Shown here: piece by piece, positions 57,238 through 64,000 of the stretch
Numbering within the stretch: the stretch's first letter is position 1
Layout: each line of letters opens with the position of its first letter
DNA from: Zwartia panacis
GTDB taxonomy: Bacteria; Pseudomonadota; Gammaproteobacteria; Burkholderiales; Burkholderiaceae_B
Length of the DNA stretch: 64,000 nucleotides
Reading direction: 5' to 3'
NCBI RefSeq assembly: GCF_030410395.1
Contig: NZ_JAUHHF010000013.1
Span: 1-64,000 of the forward strand
The notes under the pieces: generated by a model
Told to the model about the DNA's origin: nothing
Database searches by the model: none
Seen by the model: the letters and a program-made list of their open reading frames with translations, nothing else
Position numbers and translations under genes: made by a program

Positions 57238-58227
57238 TTATTTAAGTGTGACATTGCCGTCCGTGACGATTTTTCGCCATCTCTCGATATCGACTTTGAC
57301 GAACTCTGCAAATTCTTTTGGCGGCAGCGGACGATCCAGTACCGGGTTGCCGGCACTCACAAGTTGATCTCGAATGTCCGGTGTCGTCACGACTTTCGTG
57401 ATGGCGTCGTTAAGTGTTTTCAATACTGCGGGTGGCGTGCCAGCTGGCGCACACAAACCATTAAATCCCGTGATTAAAAATCCAGGAAGCGTTTCTCCGA
57501 TAGTCGGTACATCTGGCAGCTGAGAAGCGCGCTCCGCCATCACGACACCTAGCGCACGAAGCTTACCGGCTTTGATGAGAGGTAAGGCGGGTTGTAGCAC
57601 TGCAAAGGACATGGATGCTGTGCCTGAGACGACGTCCGCGATAGAGGGTGAACTGCCTTTGTATGGAATATGGAGCATGTCGACCCCGGCCATTTGTTTG
57701 AAGAGTTCTCCTGCTAAATGACCAGGGCCACCCGCTCCGTATGATGCAAAGGTTAGTTTGCCAGGTTGAGCCTTGGCCAGCGCAATCAGTTCACGTACGT
57801 TGTTGACTGGAATGTTCGGGTTGATCACGAGCACTAACGCCGCGCCCAGGTACATCGTCACAGGATCGAAGTCTTTGACGGTATCAAACGGCAGCTTATA
57901 CATGCTCGGATTCGTCGCGAATGCGGTCGTGCATACAAGCAGCGTATAGCCATCAGGTGCGGATTTCGCGACGTATTCAGTGCCGATGATGGTATTGGCG
58001 CCGCCTCTGTTTTCAACAATGACGGGTTGACCAAGGTGTTCGGTCATGCCTTTGGCAATCACCCGCGCTACGCTGTCAGAGCCCCCGCCTGGCACAAAAG
58101 GGACGACTATCTTGATAGGTCGGTTTGGAAAGCTTGAGGTCTGAGCTCGGACGCCACCAGAGATCACGGACAATATCACGAGAGCGCTCGCCAAGAGCGC
58201 AGCGGTCGTGACGCTGATTTTTTTCAT
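57238..58227 (-). CDS. tctC: TTT transporter substrate-binding protein (Bug family)
   Basis: Periplasmic Bug/TctC protein of 329 aa, with a signal peptide (about 1-28, ending GGVRAQ). Family features: FPNRPIKIVVPFVPGGGSDSVAR near 33-55, VENRGGANTIIGTEYVAK near 70-87 and SAPDGYTLLVCT. Start at 58227 (MKKISVTT) is fixed by GAGGAGG upstream; an in-frame start 12 codons earlier is rejected. First gene of the seven-gene minus-strand operon that ends with tctBA, so the transporter is complete. Divergent from the FAH gene. Confidence 0.93.
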   Translation of the reverse strand: MKKISVTTAALLASALVILSVISGGVRAQTSSFPNRPIKIVVPFVPGGGSDSVARVIAKGMTEHLGQPVIVENRGGANTIIGTEYVAKSAPDGYTLLVCTTAFATNPSMYKLPFDTVKDFDPVTMYLGAALVLVINPNIPVNNVRELIALAKAQPGKLTFASYGAGGPGHLAGELFKQMAGVDMLHIPYKGSSPSIADVVSGTASMSFAVLQPALPLIKAGKLRALGVVMAERASQLPDVPTIGETLPGFLITGFNGLCAPAGTPPAVLKTLNDAITKVVTTPDIRDQLVSAGNPVLDRPLPPKEFAEFVKVDIERWRKIVTDGNVTLK

Positions 58228-58412
58228 GTCGATCCTCCTCCCCGAGCTGTTGCAATGCCACACAGATTTTTTCGTTGTGTTTATTTTTATTTCACTGCGA
58301 ATTTATCCTAGCATAAAGACCCGAACGAATCTAAACGTTTTTCGTGCAGTCGCGTAATCACGGGATATTCTCAAAATATGGACGTCTTGACGGGTTGGAT
58401 CGGTGCTTCAAT

Positions 58413-58432
58413 AGATGGATAAAGATGGATAA
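58413..58432. repeat. Tandem 10-bp repeat upstream of FAH gene
   Basis: AGATGGATAA occurs twice head to tail (58413-58422, 58423-58432) in the 231-bp divergent gap between tctC and the FAH gene, 26 bases before the FAH start. The gap also holds an ATATT/AATAT dyad at 58365-58379 and AT-rich sequence at 58262-58310. Possible regulator site. Confidence 0.5.
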
Positions 58433-58458
58433 GGCTACACCCCACAGGAGACACGGAC

Positions 58459-59394
58459 ATGAAAATTCTTTTTTTCAATGATTTCAAACTTGGCATTTTG
58501 AAAGGCGACCATGTGGTTGATATTTCGCCGCTCGTGAGCGATATCCCGCACATCGGACCCCACGATTTGATCAACGGACTCATCGAGCGATTCGAGAACT
58601 ATCGCTCCAAGATCGAACTGTTCGTAAAAAATCAAAATGGTGTTCCTGTCGATTCAGTGCGTATTCGACCGCCTCTACCCAAGCCTGGCCATATCGATTG
58701 CATGGCTGTCAATTACATGGAGGATGGAACGAGGTCTGCTCCCGCGCCGATTAACGCCTTTCAAAAAGCGCCGGGCAGTATCATCGGACATGGTGATACG
58801 ATGGTTTTACCAGACGTACCCGCCACGATTTTCGAGGGTGAAGCCGAAGTGGCGCTTGTGATCGGCAAGCGTGCGAAAAACGTTACGGCCAAAGACGCCA
58901 TGTCATATGTTTTTGGCTATGTGAATTTCGTCGATGGTTCTGCCCGTGGGCTTGGGCCCGAGGGTAATGTCTTTTTTCAGATGAAGTCCCGCGATACGTT
59001 CGCGCCCATTGGGCCTTATATTGTCACAGCGGATGAAATCCCGGATCCTCAAAAGCTCCAAATTCGCTTGTGGAACAACGGTCAATTGATGCAAAACTTC
59101 AATACCGACGATATGGCGCATAAGATTCCGCGCTGTATCGAGTGGGTCACATCGATTCATACGCTAGAGCCAGGAGATATCCTGGCAACCGGGACGAATC
59201 ACCGAGGACTCAATCCATTCATGGATGGCGATCTGATTGAAATCGAGACCGAAGGTCTCGGCCGTTTGGCATTTAAAGTGCGCGATGATTTGAAACGTAC
59301 TTGGGCACGACAGACTCGTTTGCAACGAGAGTTGGCTAAAGAGCCTGGCGTGCATACCCCTCAGTTGAGCGGAAAATATTCCGCTGCAAAATAA
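58459..59394 (+). CDS. Fumarylacetoacetate hydrolase (FAH) family protein
   Basis: Metal-dependent C-C hydrolase/decarboxylase/isomerase superfamily, 311 aa. IFEGEAEVALVIGKRAKN near residues 122-139 carries the two metal-binding glutamates and YVNFVDGSARGLG near 154-166 the third acidic ligand, though the usual NDxSxR reads VDGSAR. MKSRDTFAPIGPYIV and ATGTNHRGL near 251 follow. AGGAG before ATG 58459. Reactions in the family include cleavage of acylpyruvates and decarboxylation of oxaloacetate-type acids. Single plus-strand gene, facing two minus-strand operons. Confidence 0.88.
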   Translation: MKILFFNDFKLGILKGDHVVDISPLVSDIPHIGPHDLINGLIERFENYRSKIELFVKNQNGVPVDSVRIRPPLPKPGHIDCMAVNYMEDGTRSAPAPINAFQKAPGSIIGHGDTMVLPDVPATIFEGEAEVALVIGKRAKNVTAKDAMSYVFGYVNFVDGSARGLGPEGNVFFQMKSRDTFAPIGPYIVTADEIPDPQKLQIRLWNNGQLMQNFNTDDMAHKIPRCIEWVTSIHTLEPGDILATGTNHRGLNPFMDGDLIEIETEGLGRLAFKVRDDLKRTWARQTRLQRELAKEPGVHTPQLSGKYSAAK

Positions 59395-59400
59395 TTGACC

Positions 59401-60888
59401 CTAACACCAAGCTTTGTCGGCAACTGCATTGCGCGCGGCAATTCGACCAAACGCAAAGCACTCACCGATGTTGCCGGTCCCTTGGTAAAGGTAGCTGAAA
59501 ATCGAACCCAGTTCGCCGGCACTGTAGAGACGAGGAATCGGCGTGCCATCGGGACGCACAATTTGAGCTCGCGCGTTACGGCGTGGTCCACCTTGCGTAT
59601 TGAGCATGGAGGGTGAGAGTTCGACTGCGTAAAAAGGACCTGAGCCAAAAGGCTGCAGCATCTTGTCGCGTGCAAAGTCATCATCGCGACCCTTTGCGCA
59701 CAGTTCGTTCCAGCGGTTCACCGTTCCCTCTAGACTGCCCGCGGGCAAGTTGAGTTTTTGAGTGAGTTCGGCCAGTGTAGGGGCGGTCTTGATCCAGCCT
59801 TTTGCCAACTCGGCTTTGTTGTCCGGACTCCATCTGTAGCCGCTCATGATCTGCGTCCAACCATGGGTTGGTTTGCCGTCGTAGAGCGGACCGTCATTAA
59901 ACATCGCCTGGTCAAAGATCATGTACATTGGACAGGGTGTGCGCATGGCATACCACTTGCCATTTTGCTCGACCTTTCCATGACGTGTTTTATATTTTTC
60001 GTCAGTAAAGCGTTTCCCGTCCGGACCCACGACGACCATGCCGCCTTTGGGTTCATGGGAAAAATGCAGGGCGATCATTGAAAAGGTTGTTGGATACTCC
60101 GGGACTTTAAGCGCCATCGAAGGACCCGCAAAGTTATTCATGTGCCAGAGATCTGCACCGAGTTCCATGGCCATGCGAATACCGTCGCCTTCGTTAAAAG
60201 GGCTGCCAGAGGTATAGCAATAGGGAATGCCGGTCAGGTAATTGCGAATCATTTCCTGGTTGTTTTCAAAGCCCCCGCACGTTAATACAACGCCCTTTTT
60301 AGCTTTGAAATTAAGCTTCTTGCCTCGATGGTTCCCAACCACACCCAAGACCTCTTGAGTAAGAGGATCTTGGATCAATTTTTGTCCAGGACATTCATAG
60401 CGAATGTCGATGGGGCGGGACTTGACCGCTTCGGCGAGCATCTCCCAAGTTTTTGAGTAACCCAGTATGTCGCCGTGGTGGAATTTGTGGACACAATCAG
60501 AACCAGGCAACTCTGGAAACTCAATCCCTGTTCCGTGCGTGCCGTGCTGATGCTCTTGAGGATCTCCGCCAATCGATTTAAGCCAATCGTTGTTCAGACA
60601 CATCTCTTTGGCCCACACCTGGATCATATCGTCAGGAACGGTGTAGGGGCCGCAAAGCGCCTTGAGGTAAGTCGCGGCGCCCTCGGGTGTTGAGGTGTTG
60701 AGATAGCCTTGGGCAGCAACGCGCGTGTTGCCGCCTTCTTGTCCCTCGGGTGCTTTGTCGAGCATGATGACTGAAGCGCCAGCTTCGGCGGCCGTGATGG
60801 AGGTCGCAGCACCTGCACCACCAAATCCAACAACAACTAAATCGGCTTCTGCATCCCAGTGAATCGACTGGGTATTTCTTTGGGTCAT
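59401..60888 (-). CDS. FAD-dependent oxidoreductase, fumarate reductase/KSTD family
   Basis: Flavoprotein of 495 aa with an N-terminal Rossmann motif (VVVGFGGAGAATSITAAEAG near residues 19-38), the GGNTRVAAQG segment near 51-60 and a C-terminal GELGSIFSYLYQGTGNIGECFAFGRIA near 460-486 that closes the FAD site. The family includes fumarate reductase flavoproteins, 3-ketosteroid dehydrogenases and tricarballylate dehydrogenase TcuA. Next to a complete TTT system on the same strand, an unsaturated or tricarboxylic acid is a fair guess. ATG 60888 has GGAA upstream; GTG 60900 is less likely. No signal peptide or heme site is seen. Confidence 0.87.
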   Translation of the reverse strand: MTQRNTQSIHWDAEADLVVVGFGGAGAATSITAAEAGASVIMLDKAPEGQEGGNTRVAAQGYLNTSTPEGAATYLKALCGPYTVPDDMIQVWAKEMCLNNDWLKSIGGDPQEHQHGTHGTGIEFPELPGSDCVHKFHHGDILGYSKTWEMLAEAVKSRPIDIRYECPGQKLIQDPLTQEVLGVVGNHRGKKLNFKAKKGVVLTCGGFENNQEMIRNYLTGIPYCYTSGSPFNEGDGIRMAMELGADLWHMNNFAGPSMALKVPEYPTTFSMIALHFSHEPKGGMVVVGPDGKRFTDEKYKTRHGKVEQNGKWYAMRTPCPMYMIFDQAMFNDGPLYDGKPTHGWTQIMSGYRWSPDNKAELAKGWIKTAPTLAELTQKLNLPAGSLEGTVNRWNELCAKGRDDDFARDKMLQPFGSGPFYAVELSPSMLNTQGGPRRNARAQIVRPDGTPIPRLYSAGELGSIFSYLYQGTGNIGECFAFGRIAARNAVADKAWC

Positions 60889-60909
60889 TTTATTTTCCAC
60901 AGTGATGAA

Positions 60910-61881
60910 TTATTTCATTACGCCTGCATCTTTGAAGTACTTGGTATACCACTCAATTTCAGCAGGAAATTTCGATTGCACGGATTTACCATCCTCGTAT
61001 GCATAATCGAGATTATATTTGTCTAGCAGCGCTTTGAATTCGGGCGTCTCTGATACGGTCTTAAAGGTTGCCGTAAGTTTGTCGGCAATGTCGCTTGGCA
61101 GACCTGCGGGCGCGACGACGATCATGCCGTTAGGAGGATTGGTGGGTGGGCACCCAATGTCTTTCATGACAGGAATGTCAGGACGTTTAGGATCGCGCGC
61201 GTCAACGTGAAAAGTCACCAGTTCCCTGAAGGCGCCTTGCTGCACCAGTGGAATATGAGATCCCGAACCAGCGATAAAGTCGACGTGCTTACCCAGTAAG
61301 GCGGTATTGGCGCTTGAGCCGCCTTTGGTGGGGACGTGTTTGAAAGTCAGTCCTTTGCAGCGGGCAAAAGACTCGACACCAATTTGTTGTTGAGTGTTCG
61401 GTCCGCTTGAAGCATAGGTCATGCCAGGGTTTTTCTTGGCATGGGCGACAAAGTCATCGACTGTTTTCCATGGAGAATCTGCTGGAACAACTAGTCCACC
61501 AATGTAGTAAGAGAACTGCATTAACACTTGAAAATCTTGCGGCTTATAAGCCAGCTTCATCAGCAAAGGGCGAACGGTAATGGAGCCTGTCGAGGTGACG
61601 AGCAAGGTGTAACCATCCGGCTTTTTGCTTGCCAGCAAACCGTTGGCGACCGTCGCGCCGCCACCGGCTTTATTCTCAACGGCGATTGGTACACCCAGGA
61701 TTTTTTCGGCGCCCTGGGCGAGTGCGCGGGCTGTCAGGTCTGTTGTCGCGCCTGCTGCGAAAGCGACGTACATGGTGATGGGTTTGTCTGGATATTTGGC
61801 AAATGCCGTGCCGTGCAATAGTAATCCAGTGGCCAATGCTGCCGCGATTTTGCTGAGTCGAGAGATAGAATTCAGTTTCAT
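60910..61881 (-). CDS. tctC: TTT transporter substrate-binding protein (Bug family), second
   Basis: Bug-type periplasmic binding protein of 323 aa. Signal peptide about 1-28 (ending GTAFAKYP), then PDKPITMYVAFAAGATTDLTAR near 30-51, where the usual PGG reads AGA, VENKAGGGATVANGLLA near 66-82 and KKPDGYTLLVTS near 85-96. Lies between tctA and the FAD enzyme, 21 bases from the latter, so they form an operon. Its carboxylate pocket appears to differ from that of the first tctC; the substrate is unknown. Confidence 0.92.
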   Translation of the reverse strand: MKLNSISRLSKIAAALATGLLLHGTAFAKYPDKPITMYVAFAAGATTDLTARALAQGAEKILGVPIAVENKAGGGATVANGLLASKKPDGYTLLVTSTGSITVRPLLMKLAYKPQDFQVLMQFSYYIGGLVVPADSPWKTVDDFVAHAKKNPGMTYASSGPNTQQQIGVESFARCKGLTFKHVPTKGGSSANTALLGKHVDFIAGSGSHIPLVQQGAFRELVTFHVDARDPKRPDIPVMKDIGCPPTNPPNGMIVVAPAGLPSDIADKLTATFKTVSETPEFKALLDKYNLDYAYEDGKSVQSKFPAEIEWYTKYFKDAGVMK

Positions 61882-61914
61882 TTTTTGGTGTCTCCTTTGA
61901 TAGGGTCGTAACGC

Positions 61915-63429
61915 TCACGCATTGTCATCCGCAGTAGCAGCCAGTGCGCTGCGCTTTTGACGGATACTGGGTATGAGCGCTGTGATGAGTAGAACAAGCG
62001 AAACAAAAAGAAAACCCGCGGCGATTGGCCGAGTCAGAAAAATGCTCATGCTTCCACCTGAAATGATCAGCGATTGCCGCAGTGAGTCTTCAAGAATATT
62101 GGTCAGAACATAAGCCAGAATCAATGGTGCTGGCTCGTAGTCAAACTTTCTCATCAGGTAGCCGATGACGCCAAAAAAGAGCATCATGTACAGATCCATT
62201 TCACTGCCATTGATGACGTAAGCGCCAATCAATGCAATGAACAGAATCAATGGGAAAAGCACTGCATAGCGCACGCGCAGTAATTTGACCCAAAGGCCGA
62301 TCAAAGGCAGATTCAGGACAAGCAGCATCACGTTGCCAACATACATGCTCGTGACTGTTCCCCAAAAAAGATCCGGATTCTTTTCGATCATCATCGGACC
62401 GGGTGAGATTCCGTGAATCATCAATGCGCCCAATAAAATACCCATGACCGCGTTGGCCGGTACGCCGAGGGTGAGCAACGGAATAAAGGCCGCTTGAGCC
62501 GCCGCGTTGTTGGCTGCTTCGGGACCGGCCACGCCGGCGATGGCGCCATGACCGAATTTTTCAGGTGTTTTGGAGACTCGTTTTTCGACACCATATGAAA
62601 TAAAGGATGCGAGTACAGCACCGCCTCCTGGCAGAATTCCAAGAAAAAACCCAGCAATTGAACCGCGTGCAATGGGCATCGCGGATTCTTTCCAGTCTTG
62701 TCGGCTTGGCATCAGATTTTTCACCTGACTGACGACGACACCTTGCTTGATCTTTCTTTCAACGTTGAGCAAGATTTCCGAGATCCCGAACAAACCCATC
62801 GCAAGCGGTGCGATTCCGATGCCATCCAGTAAATCTGGAACGTCGAATGTGAAGCGCGGCATGCCTGTCATCGTATCCATGCCGACCATTCCTGCGAGAA
62901 TACCCACGCCCGCCATCATCAGTGACTTCACCATTGATTTTTGAGCGAGATAGGTCAGGATCACCAAGCCCATGATCATCAGGGCAAAATACTCGGGGGG
63001 ACCAAATTTCAGGGCGACCTTGGCCAGCGGCGGTGCCAGAAGCATCAAGCCGAGGATGCCGATCGTGCCTGCGATGAATGAACCGAATGCGGCGATGCCA
63101 AGAGCAGGACCTGCACGGCCCTGCAAAGCCATTTTGTGACCATCCAGCATCGTGACAACGGATGCCGCCTCCCCGGGAATGCCGACAAGGATGGAGGTGG
63201 TTGACCCTCCGTATTGGGCGCCATAATAAATACCTGACAGCATGATGATGGCTGTGACAGGAGAAATGCCGAACGTAATAGGGAGCAAGATGGACATGGC
63301 GCCCACAGGCCCTAGACCGGGCAGTACACCGATCAACGTGCCGATCAAAACGCCTAAAAAACAAAAAAACAGGTTGTGAGGTTGAAAGGCGACGGAAAGT
63401 CCAACGAGTAGGTTGTCTGCGATATCCAT
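61915..63429 (-). CDS. tctA: Tripartite tricarboxylate transporter permease TctA, second
   Basis: Membrane permease of 504 aa with about 12 helices. GTLIGVLPGLGPVGAMSILLP lies near residues 30-50 and its half-repeat GFFLGILPGGGAVLASFISYGVEKR in the second half; QYGGSTTSILVGIPGEAASVVTMLDG is typical of the family. Sixteen bases after tctB and 33 before tctC. With them it makes a complete second TTT importer. Sequence similarity to the first TctA is evident but moderate, so it is not a recent duplicate. Confidence 0.93.
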   Translation of the reverse strand: MDIADNLLVGLSVAFQPHNLFFCFLGVLIGTLIGVLPGLGPVGAMSILLPITFGISPVTAIIMLSGIYYGAQYGGSTTSILVGIPGEAASVVTMLDGHKMALQGRAGPALGIAAFGSFIAGTIGILGLMLLAPPLAKVALKFGPPEYFALMIMGLVILTYLAQKSMVKSLMMAGVGILAGMVGMDTMTGMPRFTFDVPDLLDGIGIAPLAMGLFGISEILLNVERKIKQGVVVSQVKNLMPSRQDWKESAMPIARGSIAGFFLGILPGGGAVLASFISYGVEKRVSKTPEKFGHGAIAGVAGPEAANNAAAQAAFIPLLTLGVPANAVMGILLGALMIHGISPGPMMIEKNPDLFWGTVTSMYVGNVMLLVLNLPLIGLWVKLLRVRYAVLFPLILFIALIGAYVINGSEMDLYMMLFFGVIGYLMRKFDYEPAPLILAYVLTNILEDSLRQSLIISGGSMSIFLTRPIAAGFLFVSLVLLITALIPSIRQKRSALAATADDNA

Positions 63430-63445
63430 ATGCGCGGTGCTTTCC

Positions 63446-63904
63446 TTAGAATCCGAAAATACCCGCGGGGAGCGAGATGTTCATCATGGTTTTAAACATG
63501 ACATAAGTCGTAACAGTCGCGATCGTGGGCACTAATAGACACATCTTCCATTCCAAGCCTTCTAGCCATCTCATGATGATGACGAGCAGCACAAAGCTGC
63601 AGACGAAGAAACCGATCGTTTCGAAGGAGAAAATAAAAAGAAGGATGAGTCCTGTAATCGCAACGGCGCGCCACCACATCGCACCCTTCCAAAGATCGCT
63701 GATGCGCGTTTGCGCTGCAGGATCGCCTCTGAACGATTGCACAATCACAATGAGCGCCATCAGAGCGACAAAGCTACCAGCGACAAAAGTCAAAAAACCC
63801 GAGCCAGGTTCTTCCATGGTGCCCAGTCCCAAGCCCCAGCCGCCGTAAGTGGCCGCGCCACCAAAGAGCAACCAGAAAAAACCACCCACCCTTTCCGCGT
63901 TCAT
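63446..63904 (-). CDS. tctB: Tripartite tricarboxylate transporter TctB subunit, second
   Basis: Four-helix TctB protein. GGFFWLLFGGAATYGGWGLGLGTMEEPGSGFLTFVAGSF is the family N-terminus, with EEPGSGF as the TctB signature. ATG 63904 (MNAERVGG) with GGGAG upstream gives 152 aa, the usual length. The frame is open up to the window edge with other in-frame ATGs at 63961, 63982 and 64000, so a longer N-terminus of up to 32 residues cannot be excluded. First of tctB-tctA-tctC-FAD operon within the window; genes beyond the right edge are not seen. Confidence 0.85.
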   Translation of the reverse strand: MNAERVGGFFWLLFGGAATYGGWGLGLGTMEEPGSGFLTFVAGSFVALMALIVIVQSFRGDPAAQTRISDLWKGAMWWRAVAITGLILLFIFSFETIGFFVCSFVLLVIIMRWLEGLEWKMCLLVPTIATVTTYVMFKTMMNISLPAGIFGF

Positions 63905-64000
63905 GGGTTTTGCTCCCGTGCAGGGAGGTGTAATTCCATTAAGTGGACCTGTATCTTGCATTGCATTGCTGTCTCCCTTCATTTTGTGTCGCTCAGGCAT

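Noticed and set aside
51592-63904. Recent duplication of the TTT transporter
   Set aside because: The two TctA, TctB and TctC sets differ clearly in sequence and gene order, and no nucleotide-level repeat is seen.

Overview
The window reads as a chromosomal segment of a betaproteobacterium, most likely Burkholderiales and probably Alcaligenaceae-like. The reasons are the very large DUF3683 FAD/iron-sulfur oxidoreductase, the ubiE/ubiJ/ubiB block, the rplU-rpmA-obg-proB block and several tripartite tricarboxylate (TTT) transporters with Bug-type binding proteins. Assignment is by recognising protein families by eye, not by database search. No rRNA, tRNA, insertion sequence, phage gene or CRISPR array was seen, and the genes look intact; apt is cut by the left edge.

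Region 1 (1-31.9 kb) is mostly housekeeping. It holds apt, ilvA, a YqaA-type membrane protein, the giant oxidoreductase, 5-oxoprolinase pxpBCA, the ubiquinone genes ubiE/ubiJ/ubiB with a Tim44-like protein, a ferritin-like diiron protein, a heptose-phosphate adenylyltransferase and pcm. Next is a minus-strand run btuB-btuF-thiG-thiD that starts with a cobalamin riboswitch, divergent from metH. An acyltransferase, thiC with a TPP riboswitch, then rplU-rpmA-obg-proB and the divergent ispB complete the region. B12 uptake and B12-dependent MetH therefore sit back to back, and thiamin genes appear both behind a TPP riboswitch (thiC) and directly downstream of the B12-controlled genes (thiG, thiD).

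Region 2 (31.9-45 kb) is accessory metabolism: a TRAP transporter (dctPQM) with an enoyl-CoA hydratase-like gene, an HMA-CDF metal transporter, a small secreted protein, a quinone reductase-like enzyme, an FMN alpha-hydroxy-acid dehydrogenase, a GST-like protein, an orphan ABC ATPase, and a cluster of CRYL1-type dehydrogenase, beta-keto acid cleavage enzyme (BKACE) and M20 amidohydrolase.

Region 3 (45-47.8 kb) is a compact cassette of rubrerythrin-like protein, CCG-type iron-sulfur protein and DUF3501, closed by a strong terminator.

Region 4 (47.8-64 kb) is a catabolic region: SDR, quinone reductase, PPOX-type flavoprotein and class III CoA-transferase on the plus strand; a minus-strand operon encoding a complete TTT transporter around two CoA-transferases and two MaoC-like hydratases; a divergent FAH-family hydrolase; and a second TTT transporter feeding an FAD-dependent dehydrogenase/reductase. 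Substrates cannot be named from sequence. No recognisable transcription factor is encoded anywhere in the window.
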